Assembly: GCF_047462415.1 (NCBI RefSeq)
Contig: NZ_JANSJE010000004.1
Coordinates: 62,001-126,000 of the forward strand
Reading direction: 5' to 3'
Source: Thermostichus sp047462415
GTDB lineage: Bacteria > Cyanobacteriota > Cyanobacteriia > Thermostichales > Thermostichaceae
Length of the DNA stretch: 64,000 nt
Part shown: piece after piece, positions 44,607 through 53,356 of the stretch
How positions within the stretch are numbered: the stretch's first letter is position 1
Layout of the letters: every line of letters begins with the position of its first letter
Position numbers and translations under genes: made by a program
Notes under the pieces: model-generated
Databases searched by the model: none
Seen by the model: only the letters and a program-made list of their open reading frames with translations
Told to the model about the DNA's origin: nothing

Positions 44607-46064
44607 TCAATACTCGCTCAGGAGAGCTTCCACAAACTCATAGCTGGAAAAAGGCCGCAGATCTTCCAGCCCCTCGCCGGCGCCGATGAAGCGGATGGGC
44701 AAGTGCATCTGTTGTGTAATGGCCAGGGCAATGCCCCCCTTGGCGGTGCTATCCAGCTTGGTCAGGATCACGCCGCTCAGCTTGGCCACTTCGGAAAACA
44801 CCGCCGCTTGGCGCAAGCCGTTTTGCCCTTGGGTGGCATCCAGCACCAGCAGGCTTTCCACCTTGGCTTCAGGAGCTTTTTTGTCGATGATGCGGCGGAT
44901 CTTGGCCAGCTCCTCCATCAGGTTTTTCTTGTTTTGCAGACGGCCCGCCGTATCCACCAAGAGCAGCTCGGTGCCCCTGGCCTGGGCGGCTGTGATGGCG
45001 TCAAAGACCACCGCCGCCGGGTCAGCATTGGGAGAAGGATTGGCGATCACCTCTACCCCCGCTCGTTCTGCCCAAACCTTGAGCTGCTCCACCGCGGCAG
45101 CCCGGAAGGTGTCGGCAGCGGCGATCAAGCAGCGGTACCCAGACTCGCGGGCCACATGGGCAATTTTGCCGATGGTGGTGGTTTTGCCCGCTCCATTCAC
45201 CCCGACAATCAGCCAAATGTTGAGCGTGCCCCGTTGCGGCGCAAAGGTGGGATCCCCTACCGTCAACATCTGGCGCATCTGCTGCTTGAGGTATTTGACC
45301 GCCTCCTCCGGCGGCACCACCTCCTCGCGCATGCGCTTTTGTAGGGCTTGGATGATCCGCTCGGTGGCATCGATCCCCACATCGGCCTGCAGCAACAGGG
45401 CCTCAATTTCTTCTACAGCTTTCTGGTCGAGGGGGCCACGGCCTACCAGGGCCTTCAATTGGTTGATTAGGTTGAGGCGGGTTTTGCCCAAGCCTCGCCG
45501 CAGCTTTTGCAGCCAAGAGATCTCTTCTACGGAGATCTCTTCCGGTTTGCGCCCTTGGGCCGCCAAGATCTCGGCTGACCAGCGGAAGCCTTCATCGAAG
45601 ACCAGCTCTTCCGGCCCGGTCTCGGGAGAGGGAGCGACGGCTGGGGTCATCGGCTCCGGCTCTTCCACAGCGCTGGCTTGCAGGGCTTGCAGACGCTCGG
45701 CAGCACGGGGAGCCAGATCGAAAAACGAGGGAGCTGCCGCCGGCTGCACAGAGGGTGATTCTGGAGATACCGGTTCTTTTGTTGGAATAGGCTCCGGAGG
45801 CGAGGCCGGTGGCTGTGGCTGGAGAGCTTCTGCAGGGATCCCTTCTATTTGCCCATCTGTTTGCTCAAGCGGGACGGAGTCCTTGGCTGGGGCCTCCTGG
45901 CCAGCGGCACGGGCCTTCAGGTTGGCATAGGCGGCTTTGGCGAAGGCCAAATAGTCTTCGGGGGAGATCTCCGCTGGCTCCGTGGCCGACGTGGGGTCTG
46001 GTGGCGAAGGCTTTGCTTCACCAGGGGAGTCGGTATAGCGGCGGCGAAACCAATCGAAGGCCAT
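44607..46064 (-). CDS. ftsY: Signal recognition particle receptor FtsY
   Basis: 485 residues: an acidic, Pro/Glu-rich A domain (about 1-190), then the NG GTPase core with P-loop GVNGAGKTTTIGK, DTFRAAAVEQL, DTAGRLQNKKNLMEEL, and TKLDSTAKGG. It docks SRP-ribosome complexes at membranes. ATG 46064 has GGAG ten bases upstream. A double-hairpin repeat copy (45869-45884) sits in frame within the variable A domain and encodes KDSVPL. Confidence 0.95.
   Translation of the reverse strand: MAFDWFRRRYTDSPGEAKPSPPDPTSATEPAEISPEDYLAFAKAAYANLKARAAGQEAPAKDSVPLEQTDGQIEGIPAEALQPQPPASPPEPIPTKEPVSPESPSVQPAAAPSFFDLAPRAAERLQALQASAVEEPEPMTPAVAPSPETGPEELVFDEGFRWSAEILAAQGRKPEEISVEEISWLQKLRRGLGKTRLNLINQLKALVGRGPLDQKAVEEIEALLLQADVGIDATERIIQALQKRMREEVVPPEEAVKYLKQQMRQMLTVGDPTFAPQRGTLNIWLIVGVNGAGKTTTIGKIAHVARESGYRCLIAAADTFRAAAVEQLKVWAERAGVEVIANPSPNADPAAVVFDAITAAQARGTELLLVDTAGRLQNKKNLMEELAKIRRIIDKKAPEAKVESLLVLDATQGQNGLRQAAVFSEVAKLSGVILTKLDSTAKGGIALAITQQMHLPIRFIGAGEGLEDLRPFSSYEFVEALLSEY
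45869..45884 (-). repeat. Double-hairpin repeat copy inside ftsY
   Basis: GCGGGACGGAGTCCTT on the plus strand; it retains stem 1 (GGAC-GGA-GTCC) but the second half is truncated. Read in the ftsY frame it encodes KDSVPL in the poorly conserved A domain, where insertions are tolerated. Confidence 0.65.
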
Positions 46065-46442
46065 AATCCCAATCTCCAGCCAGACTGTTTTTTTCCAGTT
46101 TGACAGAGCAGACCCTAGAGCGCAGCCGTAAACTACCCGACTCCGACCGCTAAGCGATACGGAGCGGGCTTCTGGTAGCCCTGCAGTTGGCAAGCCAACC
46201 ACGGGCCTCTAGGCCGGTTTACAGCGACCCCCAAAAGCGCAATCACGTTGGCACCGTTCAAATCCGCATCCCCTTCCCAACCACAGGCCGGGTTCACACA
46301 ACGAAAACGCTTCCCTTCCCGCTGCCCAATCCACAAACACCGGTGGCAGGTCTGCGAGCTGTAGGCAGGCGGCACCACCACCACCTTCACCCCTGCTCTT
46401 GCTGCCTTGTAGTGCACAAACTGCCGCAACGGGTAGAACGCC

Positions 46443-46467
46443 CCTCGCGCTAGCGGGCCGTAGGCCT
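46443..46467 (-). repeat. Double-hairpin repeat copy inside tnpB (1)
   Basis: In reverse complement: AGGCCTACGGC followed by CCGCTAGCGCGAGG. Stem 1 is GGCC/GGCC. In the tnpB frame it encodes an insertion EAYGPLARGAF between ERRR and PLRQFVHYK. Confidence 0.65.
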
Positions 46468-46814
46468 CAATGTTCGCCCGCCGCCGCTCTCTCTTGCTGC
46501 GCCGCTGTTGGTTGACGCGCTCCCGGATCCCGGTCAGGTCTTCCAAGGCAATAAAACGGTGGGTGGCCAGTGCCCTGGAAACAATGGACTTGGAGATGCA
46601 GTGATTGACCCAGGTTTGAAAGCGTCTCTCCCGGCCAGACAACCGTTGCAGCAGTTGCCGACACCTGCGCCGAGTGCTGCGTGTGCCCTTGCTGGCCTTG
46701 CGTTGCATAGCCGCCCTCAACCGGGAGTAGTGATCTCTGACCCGGTTCAACTGCTGTCCATTGAAGCTTGACTGGGTTGACCACCTTCTCTGGCGTGTTT
46801 TGGTTGACCCAGTA

Positions 46815-46839
46815 AGGCCTACGGCCCGCTGGCGCGAGG
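46815..46839 (+). repeat. Double-hairpin repeat copy inside tnpB (2)
   Basis: AGGCCTACGGC followed by CCGCTGGCGCGAGG, stem 1 GGCC/GGCC, in the opposite orientation to the copy at 46443-46467. It interrupts the N-terminal piece of tnpB just before WVNQNTPEKVVNPVKL. Confidence 0.65.
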
Positions 46840-47074
46840 AGTGCTTGTGCAAAAGCCGACAAGGTTGCCTCTAGCTTCACGGCTTGCGAAGCAGACACCT
46901 TGAGCTTGCAGGAGATAGTCATGATTTGGGTCATGTCACGATTATCCGTCGTCCGCATTCCTCCCGACCCTGACCGGCCCGCCTTCCCCCCGTATACGGG
47001 TGGACAGAGGGGGGTACAGGGCGGGGCTCCTGCGGTTTCTAGCTGAAGATTGCATCCATGCTCAACCGGGATCT

Positions 47075-47890
47075 CTAGCCGTCCGCGTCAGGGATCATGA
47101 TCTTCTCCAGCGTCTCCACCCGCACAAACCCAATCACCTGCAATTGGTCAGGTTCTATCTCTAGGCTGAGCACCCGCAGCAGGATCCCGATCTCTTCCAG
47201 CTCTTGCAGGTCAAACACCCTATTGAGCCCGCCCAAGAAGGCTGCTGAGATCTCATCGGGAACCCGTACAGAACCGATGACAAACTCCGGATTCTCCAGC
47301 TTGAGGCTGCGCCCTTCTTCCACCCGGATCCCGGCGTTGAACACCACTTCGACCGACTGCTTGGTGCCGCCGTCCCGCTCCACCAAGAGGGCAGAAAGCT
47401 GAATACGGTTGGGATCCAAAAACTCGACGCGGGGCTGACGCAGGTCAAAACGGCGAGCTTCCCTGCCAGCTCCGCCAAAGGGCAGATCTGCTTGAATATC
47501 CTGAAACTGGCGGAGCACCTCTGGCAGGTTGAGGGCAGCATTCAAGTCCTCTTCTCGCACCACCACCCGCACCGCAGCTTGCAGAGGTCGCGCCAGGCGC
47601 AGGGGAGCCCCCTGAAAAAAAGAGGGATCGATCGCCACCGGATCGGTTTCCAACTCGAGAAGCTCAAGGCGGGGGAAAGGGGCCCGACACAGCCCGCGAC
47701 CGGCAATCAGCAGGCGATCCGCTTGGCCCTTCAGCAGACGGTAGTTGGGTCGGCTTTGGATGCGCACCTCCAAAACCTCGGCCCGATCCAACTGATCCAG
47801 CAAAAGCTGCCGTGCCGTCTGATCTGCCAGATAGCCTGCTCCTCCTCCCAAGCCTGCCAACAGCCCCACGAGAATCGCCAGGAGCTCCAT
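47075..47890 (-). CDS. DUF2993 (LmeA-like) family protein
   Basis: 271 residues. A hydrophobic N-terminus (MELLAILVGLLAGLGGGAGYLADQ) acts as anchor or signal; the body is a lipid-binding-type beta-rich domain with VRIQSRPNYRLLKGQADRLLIAGRGL and FPRLELLELETDPVAID typical of DUF2993. Cyanobacterial members are predicted periplasmic; mycobacterial LmeA helps mannan synthesis. Upstream GTG starts exist at 47899; ATG 47890 has AGGGTGG close upstream. Confidence 0.75.
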   Translation of the reverse strand: MELLAILVGLLAGLGGGAGYLADQTARQLLLDQLDRAEVLEVRIQSRPNYRLLKGQADRLLIAGRGLCRAPFPRLELLELETDPVAIDPSFFQGAPLRLARPLQAAVRVVVREEDLNAALNLPEVLRQFQDIQADLPFGGAGREARRFDLRQPRVEFLDPNRIQLSALLVERDGGTKQSVEVVFNAGIRVEEGRSLKLENPEFVIGSVRVPDEISAAFLGGLNRVFDLQELEEIGILLRVLSLEIEPDQLQVIGFVRVETLEKIMIPDADG

Positions 47891-47950
47891 ACTCACCACC
47901 CTGATGCGCCCCAGCCCAGGTTAGCAAAGGGGCCATCTTGGGGATCCCGG

Positions 47951-48412
47951 CTAGCGCAGCACCTTGAGGGGACTGGCCTCGATGGGGCGGTTGCCCAGGA
48001 AGGTTTTGGCAATTTTCAGGCCATCGGCCATCACCGGACGATTGAGGGCGGGATCATGGATGAATTTGGCCCCCGAGGCAACCGTTGGGCGCCCCTCGCC
48101 CCAGGTATCCACAACCTTAAGAGTTGCGGCGGCAACCGGACGTCCGTCGGCATAGTAATCCACCACCTTCAGGGTCGAAGCCCCCACCGGACGGTGGTCG
48201 ATCTCGATCTTGCTGAACTTGACAGGGCTGGGGAAGACGGGCGGGCCGGATCTCTCCGTCAGCAGTACCGGCATCTGAGCAGAGGCCCCCTCAGCAGGCA
48301 GAGGAGCCAGGTTCAGAGGGCTACCCATCTGCGTTGGCGAGACGGAGTCCTTTCCCACAGAAGAGGCTTCTTGCTCTGGAAGCGTGCTGGAATGACCATT
48401 GGGAACGGCCAT
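47951..48412 (-). CDS. Short-repeat protein of unknown function
   Basis: 153 residues. The second half is built of about four degenerate 21-residue units around RPVgAstLKVVDyy: DHRPVGASTLKVVDYY, DGRPVAAATLKVVDTW, EGRPTVASGAKFIHD, NRPVMADGLKIAK, NRPIEASPLKVL. The N-terminal third is Pro/Ser-rich and contains a double-hairpin repeat copy encoding GKDSVSP. No signal peptide. I do not recognise the family. Confidence 0.6.
   Translation of the reverse strand: MAVPNGHSSTLPEQEASSVGKDSVSPTQMGSPLNLAPLPAEGASAQMPVLLTERSGPPVFPSPVKFSKIEIDHRPVGASTLKVVDYYADGRPVAAATLKVVDTWGEGRPTVASGAKFIHDPALNRPVMADGLKIAKTFLGNRPIEASPLKVLR
48331..48352 (-). repeat. Double-hairpin repeat copy inside the short-repeat protein gene
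   Basis: In reverse complement AAGGACTCCGTC followed by TCGCCAACGC. Stem 1 GGAC/GTCT uses one G-U pair; stem 2 is weakened. In frame it encodes GKDSVSPTQ near residue 20. Confidence 0.55.
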
Positions 48413-48960
48413 AAGAATCTCCCAAGTTGATAGAAAAACAAACCAAACAGGACGGGAAAGGATCTAGACCCAGTGGGGCGCTGCAGAAGAGCCGTACAGC
48501 TCAGCCAGGCTAAAGTTGACCTCTTCAAATCCAAGCTAAGCCGAAATCTAAAAAGATTATAAACCAAACTTGGATATGGGATCCGCTGGGCACAGCTCGG
48601 CGCTCTCTTCAAACTGACCCTGTGTTCTGCTCTTGAGCTCATGGTTGTCCAGATGCAACCCATTGAACACCCCTGCGCAAGACCCAAAAGGGTTGGTACA
48701 CTAGCGCTGGAGTGAGTTGGCCAGATCGATGGCGGGGATCCCTCATGTCTATTGGCGCTGGGCTATAGTGTAAAACCGGCAGCACAGGCAAGATCTCGAT
48801 TTCGGTGCGCTGGGTTTGGGGGAGAGATTGCGCAGGCCAAGTGGAGCTGCCGGAGCTGACTAGGCCATGTTGAGCGATTTGGCCAAAAATTGCACCATAC
48901 CCCTGGGGAAGAATGGAATAGGATGAGGCTCTATATTCGGGCAAATGTTCAGGCGCCGTT
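48413..48960. other. Divergent intergenic region before minC
   Basis: About 550 nt between the short-repeat protein gene (minus) and minC (plus). No gene is convincing on either strand. GGCTATAGTGTAAAAC around 48765-48780 may hold a -10 element for minCDE. No known RNA was recognised. Confidence 0.3.
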
Positions 48961-49704
48961 ATGATGGGATCCCCTACATGGAACCCTGAAATCTCCCCGC
49001 TTACCCCATCTCCAGACTCCTGGGCTACGGGCAGTGTGTACTTTCGCTCGGATGCCCAAGGGATCCATCTGCACCTGCCCAGCACCCTGACCTGGGAAGA
49101 AGTTTGGGAGAACTTGGTGTGGCAGTTGCGCAGCCGCAAACCCCACTGGGCAGGAGTGGCCCCCCTGACCCTGTGGTGCCAAGGGCGAGAGCTGGACATG
49201 CCTGCCTTACAAATCCTTGCTGCCCTGTTGTCCCAGCATGGACTGCAACTGTGGCGCGTCCAAACCGGATCCCGCTCGACGGCGATTGCGGCGGCGACGC
49301 TGGGCTATTCTGTGGAACAATCTTCCCCCTTAGAGGCGATTCCCCCTGTCCCCCCGGATACCACCCCCCTCTACCTGCGATCCACAGTGCGCTCGGGAAT
49401 GTCCGTGCGCCACCGCGGCTCGGTCTTCTTGCTGGGGGATCTCAACCCTGGCGGCGAGATCATTGCGGGCGGAGACATTTGGGTTTGGGGACGTCTGCGA
49501 GGGCTGGTGCATGCCGGCGCCGAGGGAGATAGGAGTGCTGTGATCTTGGCTTTGCAGTTGGAGCCGACTCAGTTGCGCATTGCCGATCAGGTGGCCCGTC
49601 CACCCGAGGGTGGATCCCCCCCCGACACGCCAGAGGTGGTTTACTTGCAGGAGGATGCCATCTGCATTGCCAGCCTTCAGGATTTTCTGCGGAGGGGGGT
49701 ATGA
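48961..49704 (+). CDS. minC: Septum-site-determining protein MinC
   Basis: 247 residues. The variable N-terminal domain precedes the conserved beta-helix C-domain (STVRSGMSVRHRGSVFLLGDLNPGGEIIAGGDIWVWGRLRGLVHAGAEG). It inhibits FtsZ polymerisation and is positioned by MinD. The ATGA overlap with minD at 49701-49704 shows translational coupling. Two ATG codons open the gene; 48961 is the first. Confidence 0.93.
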   Translation: MMGSPTWNPEISPLTPSPDSWATGSVYFRSDAQGIHLHLPSTLTWEEVWENLVWQLRSRKPHWAGVAPLTLWCQGRELDMPALQILAALLSQHGLQLWRVQTGSRSTAIAAATLGYSVEQSSPLEAIPPVPPDTTPLYLRSTVRSGMSVRHRGSVFLLGDLNPGGEIIAGGDIWVWGRLRGLVHAGAEGDRSAVILALQLEPTQLRIADQVARPPEGGSPPDTPEVVYLQEDAICIASLQDFLRRGV

Positions 49705-50507
49705 GCCGAGTCATTGTCGTAACCTCTGGCAAAGGCGGGGTGGGCAAAACCACCCTAACGGCCAACCTGGGCACTGCCTTGGCGCGCTTGGGTCGCTCGG
49801 TGGTGGTGGTGGATGCCGACTTTGGCCTGCGCAACCTGGACTTGTTGCTGGGGCTGGAGAATCGGGTGGTGTACACGGCTCTAGAGGTGATTGCGGGGGA
49901 ATGTCGCCTTGAACAAGCGTTGGTGAAAGACAAACGCACCCCCAATCTCTCGCTGTTGCCAGCAGCCCAAACCCGCAACAAAACGGCGGCCAACCCAGAT
50001 CAGATGCGCCAGTTGATCGAGAAGCTGGCCGGCAGCCACGACTATGTGCTGATCGACTGCCCGGCAGGGATCGAACAGGGGTTTCGCAATGCCATCGCGG
50101 GGGCCGGCGAGGCACTCATCGTCACCACCCCGGAGGTGGCGGCAGTGCGGGATGCAGATCGCGTAGTGGGCTTGTTGGAAGCTGCACAAATTGCACCGAC
50201 CCAGCTTATCGTCAACCGCCTGCGCCCCGATATGGTGGTAGCTGGCCAGATGATGTCGGTGGAAGACGTGGTGGAGGTGCTGGCCATCCCCTTGGTGGGT
50301 ATCATTCCAGAAGACCGGGAGGTGATCGTCTCCACCAACAAAGGGGAGCCCCTAGTCCTCTCGGCCAACCCAACTCTGGCTGCTCAGGCCATCCAGCGCA
50401 TTGCCCGACGGCTGGAAGGGGAGACGGTGGAATTCCCCAAGTTGGCCAGCTTGGGTGAGTCTTTCTGGGAAAAAGCCAAGCGGTTTTTAAACCAAAAGGT
50501 GCTTTGA
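49701..50507 (+). CDS. minD: Septum-site-determining protein MinD
   Basis: 268 residues: deviant Walker A SGKGGVGKTTL (10-20), switch DADFGLRNLDLLLG, DCPAGIEQGF, and a basic amphipathic C-terminal helix SFWEKAKRFLNQ for membrane binding. It recruits MinC to the membrane and is displaced by MinE. Middle gene of minCDE. Confidence 0.97.
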   Translation: MSRVIVVTSGKGGVGKTTLTANLGTALARLGRSVVVVDADFGLRNLDLLLGLENRVVYTALEVIAGECRLEQALVKDKRTPNLSLLPAAQTRNKTAANPDQMRQLIEKLAGSHDYVLIDCPAGIEQGFRNAIAGAGEALIVTTPEVAAVRDADRVVGLLEAAQIAPTQLIVNRLRPDMVVAGQMMSVEDVVEVLAIPLVGIIPEDREVIVSTNKGEPLVLSANPTLAAQAIQRIARRLEGETVEFPKLASLGESFWEKAKRFLNQKVL

Positions 50508-50587
50508 ATGGCTCTTCTGCCTGATTTGGATTGGGTTTGCCCATCCCCATTCGCCTTAACGACTGACTCCAGCTACCGCTAAGGCCC

Positions 50588-50938
50588 ATGCTTCTCGATT
50601 TCTTAGATCAGCTTTTCTCCCGCCACTCCGGCAGCAGCCGCGAGCAGGCCAAGCAACGCCTGAAACTGATCTTGGCCCACGACCGCACCGACCTCACCCC
50701 GGCAGCCTTGGAAGCGATGCGGCTGGAGATTTTGGGGGTGGTGTCCCGCTATGTGGAGCTGGATGCGGAGGGGCTGCAATTTCACTTGGCGGCAGAAGGG
50801 GGGACGACGGCCCTGATCGCCAACCTGCCCATTCGTCGTGTCAAGCCCCTGGCGGAGGCCGGCCCCTGCCAAGAGGACAGCCTGCAACAGGGAGCTGCCC
50901 CCTCCGAGGGCGGCCATTTGAGTTCACCTTCGGCCTGA
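50588..50938 (+). CDS. minE: Cell division topological specificity factor MinE
   Basis: 116 residues: membrane-targeting start MLLDFLDQLF, AKQRLKLILAHDRTDLTPAALEAMRLEILGVVSRY. It stimulates MinD ATPase to set up the pole-to-pole oscillation. It follows minD by 80 nt. The C-terminal tail beyond the topological domain is longer than usual and low complexity. Confidence 0.93.
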   Translation: MLLDFLDQLFSRHSGSSREQAKQRLKLILAHDRTDLTPAALEAMRLEILGVVSRYVELDAEGLQFHLAAEGGTTALIANLPIRRVKPLAEAGPCQEDSLQQGAAPSEGGHLSSPSA

Positions 50939-50971
50939 GCTACCCTAGACTCAAGGAGCAGTAACTTCAAG

Positions 50972-50993
50972 GTGTTACATAAAAGTGTTACAT
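50972..50993. promoter_or_regulatory. GTGTTACAT direct repeat upstream of the antiporter gene
   Basis: Two exact GTGTTACAT copies start 13 nt apart (50972 and 50985), about 190 nt before the antiporter start. Possible regulator site; the repeat unit does not match the PhoB or NtcA consensus. Confidence 0.3.
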
Positions 50994-51172
50994 TCGGCCA
51001 GAGTTTGCCTGTTCGTCAAGATGCTTTCTCGCTGCTCCCACCTGTGTCTGTCCCGGCCCGGAGCGACTTGTAGTTGTTAACAGCCTGTTCATGTCAACCT
51101 TCTGTGGCCCCAACGCTAACCAAGACAGAACTGCTGGGACAGAGTTCTCGCTAAGGGAGGTTGAGCCTCGGC

Positions 51173-53356
51173 ATGGAAAACTCCTTTGAGCTGACGATCC
51201 TGTTTACGCTGGCCCTAGTGGCCGGGATCGCAGCTCAAGTCCTGGCCAATTTTGTCAAGGTGCCCAGCATTGTTTTCCTGCTCCTGTTTGGGGTGCTGCT
51301 GGGCCCGGATGGCCTGAGCTGGGTTCACCCCCAGGTTATGGGATCCGGGCTGGAGGCGCTGGTGTCGTTGGCGGTGGCTCTGATCCTGTTTGAGGGGGGG
51401 CTGAACCTGCGGCTGCAACGTCTCAACCAAGTCTCCGATAGCCTGCGCAATTTGGTGTTGCTGGGATCCCTGCTGACCTTGGTGGGGGGAGCGGTGGCGG
51501 CCCACTATTTGGGGGAGTTTCCCTGGCCCCTGGCCTTTTTGTTCGGATCCCTGGTGGTGGTGACGGGGCCGACGGTGATTAACCCCATCCTGAAGCGGGT
51601 ACGGGTCGATTCCGCCGTCAGCACCCTGCTGGAAGGGGAAGGGGTGCTCATCGATCCGGTGGGGGCCATCTTGGCGGTGGTGGTGCTGCAGGTGGTGCTT
51701 TCTGGCCACCCCAGCTTCCTCATGGCCTTGGAGCAGTTGTCCAGCCGCTTGGCCATTGGGTCGGCGGTGGGGGCGCTGGGGGGCTGGCTGATGGGATCCT
51801 TTCTGCTCTGGTCGCGGCAGTTTTTGACGGAGGAGCTGCGCAACTCGGTGGTGCTGGCGGGGGCGCTGGGGGTGTTTGCCCTGGCCCAGTCGCTGCGCTC
51901 CGAGGCGGGGCTGATGGCGGTGGTGATGGCGGGCCTGGTGGTGCGGCAGAAGGCGGCCATTGCCGAGCGGAGCGTGCGCCAGTTCCACGGCCAGTTGGTG
52001 GTGGTCGCTATCTCGGTATTGTTTATCCTGCTCACGTCCACCCTCTCTCTGAAGGCGGTATTTGCTCTGGGCTGGGGAGCGTTGGCCACGGTGCTCTGCC
52101 TGATGCTGGTGGTGCGCCCCTTGAGCGTGTGGCTGTGTACCTGGCGCAGCGACCTCAATTGGCGGCAGAAGCTGTTTGTGGCCTGGCTGGCCCCCCGCGG
52201 CATTGTGGCGGCTTCGGTGGCCTCTTTGTTTGCCATTTTGCTCACCGAGCGGGGCATTACCGGGGGAGATGCCCTCAAGGCGCTGGTGTTTTTGACCATC
52301 TCGCTCACGGTGACGGTGCAGGGGCTGACCGCCGCCTGGGTGGCCCGCTGGCTGGGCTTGGATCAGGGCAGTTCTACCGTGATCGTCGGCAACCATCCGC
52401 TGGTCGACCAGTTGGCCCAGTTGCTGCGCTCCCTCAACCAGGCGGTGGAGGTGCTGCCACTGCCGTCGGGATCCCGTCTGCGCGAGCCTGTCGGCCCAGC
52501 CGAGCTCAACGGCCACAAAGCCGGCCATACCTCAGGGCCCCAGCCCCCCACCAGCAATGGGCTCTCCAAAGCTCTGCCCGTTCGCGTCAGCGGGACGGAG
52601 TCCTTGGAGGAACCTGGCCAGGTGCTTCCCGGATCTTTGCAGGAAGCCGTGCTGAGCGAGTCAGCCTTCTTGAAAGCCGATATCGACCATGCGGAGACGC
52701 TGCTGATCCTGACTTTGGATCCCCAGATGAACTGGGCCATTGCCGAGTTGATGGTGAAGCTCTCGGTTTCCGCTGCCATCTGGACGGTATTGCTGCCGGA
52801 GATGCCCATCTCAGAAGGGATCCGCACCCTGCCGATCCCCTTTTCCCAACTGCAGCGCTGGGCCGGCTACCTGGAGGCCAACCGGGCCGAGTTGCGCTCG
52901 ATCACCCTGCCCACCTTGGCGGATCTGGGTCTGAAGCCCCCCCAATTGACAGTGGCCTCGGCCCAGGAGTCGATCTCGGCGGCGCGCTCAGCTCTGCTCA
53001 ACCCCTTTTCAGCCCAGATGGAAGTGGAGGATCCCACGTTGGAGCGGCTGCGGGATCAGTTTGCCTACCGCATCAAAGCCGATCTCTGCCTGCCTTTGTT
53101 GCTGGTGCGCCCGCAGCGCTTGGGGGGCTGGTTCCGGGAGGGAGGCGGATCGTCTCAACTGGGCCGGTTGTTTTACCTGCCTGAGCCGGACGTTTGGCGA
53201 CGCGGAGATCGCATCTACTACCTGGAGCGCACGTCCAGCCCTGTAGAGGCCGCTGCTCCCTTTGCCAGAGAGTCGGATCCCCCGGAATGGGATCCACCCT
53301 CAGCCGAGTTACTGCCCCAGTATGTTGAGGGCGTCAAGCTCCACTTTGATCTCTAG
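51173..53356 (+). CDS. CPA1 Na+(K+)/H+ antiporter with C-terminal cytosolic domain
   Basis: 727 residues: about 12 membrane segments in the first 400 residues, with FEGGLNLRL, GPTVINPILKR and EGVLIDPVGAILAV typical of cyanobacterial NhaP/NhaS-type antiporters. A soluble C-terminal region (about 410-727) of TrkA-N/RCK-like pattern follows (TVIVGNHPLVDQLAQLLRSLN), though the nucleotide-binding glycines are poorly kept. A double-hairpin repeat lies in frame in the linker (VRVSGTESLE). ATG 51173 has AGGGAGG 12 bases upstream. Confidence 0.9.
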   Translation: MENSFELTILFTLALVAGIAAQVLANFVKVPSIVFLLLFGVLLGPDGLSWVHPQVMGSGLEALVSLAVALILFEGGLNLRLQRLNQVSDSLRNLVLLGSLLTLVGGAVAAHYLGEFPWPLAFLFGSLVVVTGPTVINPILKRVRVDSAVSTLLEGEGVLIDPVGAILAVVVLQVVLSGHPSFLMALEQLSSRLAIGSAVGALGGWLMGSFLLWSRQFLTEELRNSVVLAGALGVFALAQSLRSEAGLMAVVMAGLVVRQKAAIAERSVRQFHGQLVVVAISVLFILLTSTLSLKAVFALGWGALATVLCLMLVVRPLSVWLCTWRSDLNWRQKLFVAWLAPRGIVAASVASLFAILLTERGITGGDALKALVFLTISLTVTVQGLTAAWVARWLGLDQGSSTVIVGNHPLVDQLAQLLRSLNQAVEVLPLPSGSRLREPVGPAELNGHKAGHTSGPQPPTSNGLSKALPVRVSGTESLEEPGQVLPGSLQEAVLSESAFLKADIDHAETLLILTLDPQMNWAIAELMVKLSVSAAIWTVLLPEMPISEGIRTLPIPFSQLQRWAGYLEANRAELRSITLPTLADLGLKPPQLTVASAQESISAARSALLNPFSAQMEVEDPTLERLRDQFAYRIKADLCLPLLLVRPQRLGGWFREGGGSSQLGRLFYLPEPDVWRRGDRIYYLERTSSPVEAAAPFARESDPPEWDPPSAELLPQYVEGVKLHFDL
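52581..52605 (-). repeat. Double-hairpin repeat copy inside the antiporter gene
   Basis: In reverse complement AAGGACTCCGTC followed by CCGCTGACGCGAA, nearly identical to 12979-13002. In the antiporter frame it encodes VRVSGTESL in the loop between the membrane and cytosolic domains, where it would be tolerated. Confidence 0.7.

Larger units (their letters stand above)
46133..46934 (-). pseudogene. tnpB: TnpB (IS605 OrfB) pseudogene with internal deletion and frameshift
   Basis: The N-terminal piece (MTQIMTISCKLKVSASQAVK) is in one frame; the C-terminal piece (about 239 residues) is in another. The latter has SIVSRALATHRFIALEDLTGIRERV (RuvC-II region), the zinc finger CHRC..C..C and DADLNGANVIAL (RuvC-III Asp). 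The expected first RuvC aspartate block and much of the middle are missing. Two double-hairpin repeat copies lie inside (46443-46467 and 46815-46839). Not functional as a nuclease. Confidence 0.85.
46110..47046 (-). mobile_element. Degenerate IS605-type tnpB element
   Basis: Bounded on the upstream side (46982-47046) by the left-end sequence CAGCTAGAAACCGCAGGAG with a GTATAC-centred hairpin (minus strand), shared with 10407-10465, and on the other side by GGGTAGTTTACGG (about 46120-46135, minus). It carries only the broken tnpB. No tnpA is present. It lies between ftsY and the DUF2993 gene without disrupting either. Confidence 0.7.

Noticed and set aside
46139..46165. Another double-hairpin copy at the tnpB 3' end (GACTCCGACCGCTAAGCGA)
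   Set aside because: It resembles the repeat but the first stem does not pair, so it was not counted.
46133..46852. Functional TnpB nuclease
   Set aside because: The first RuvC region is missing and the N-terminal piece is in another frame.
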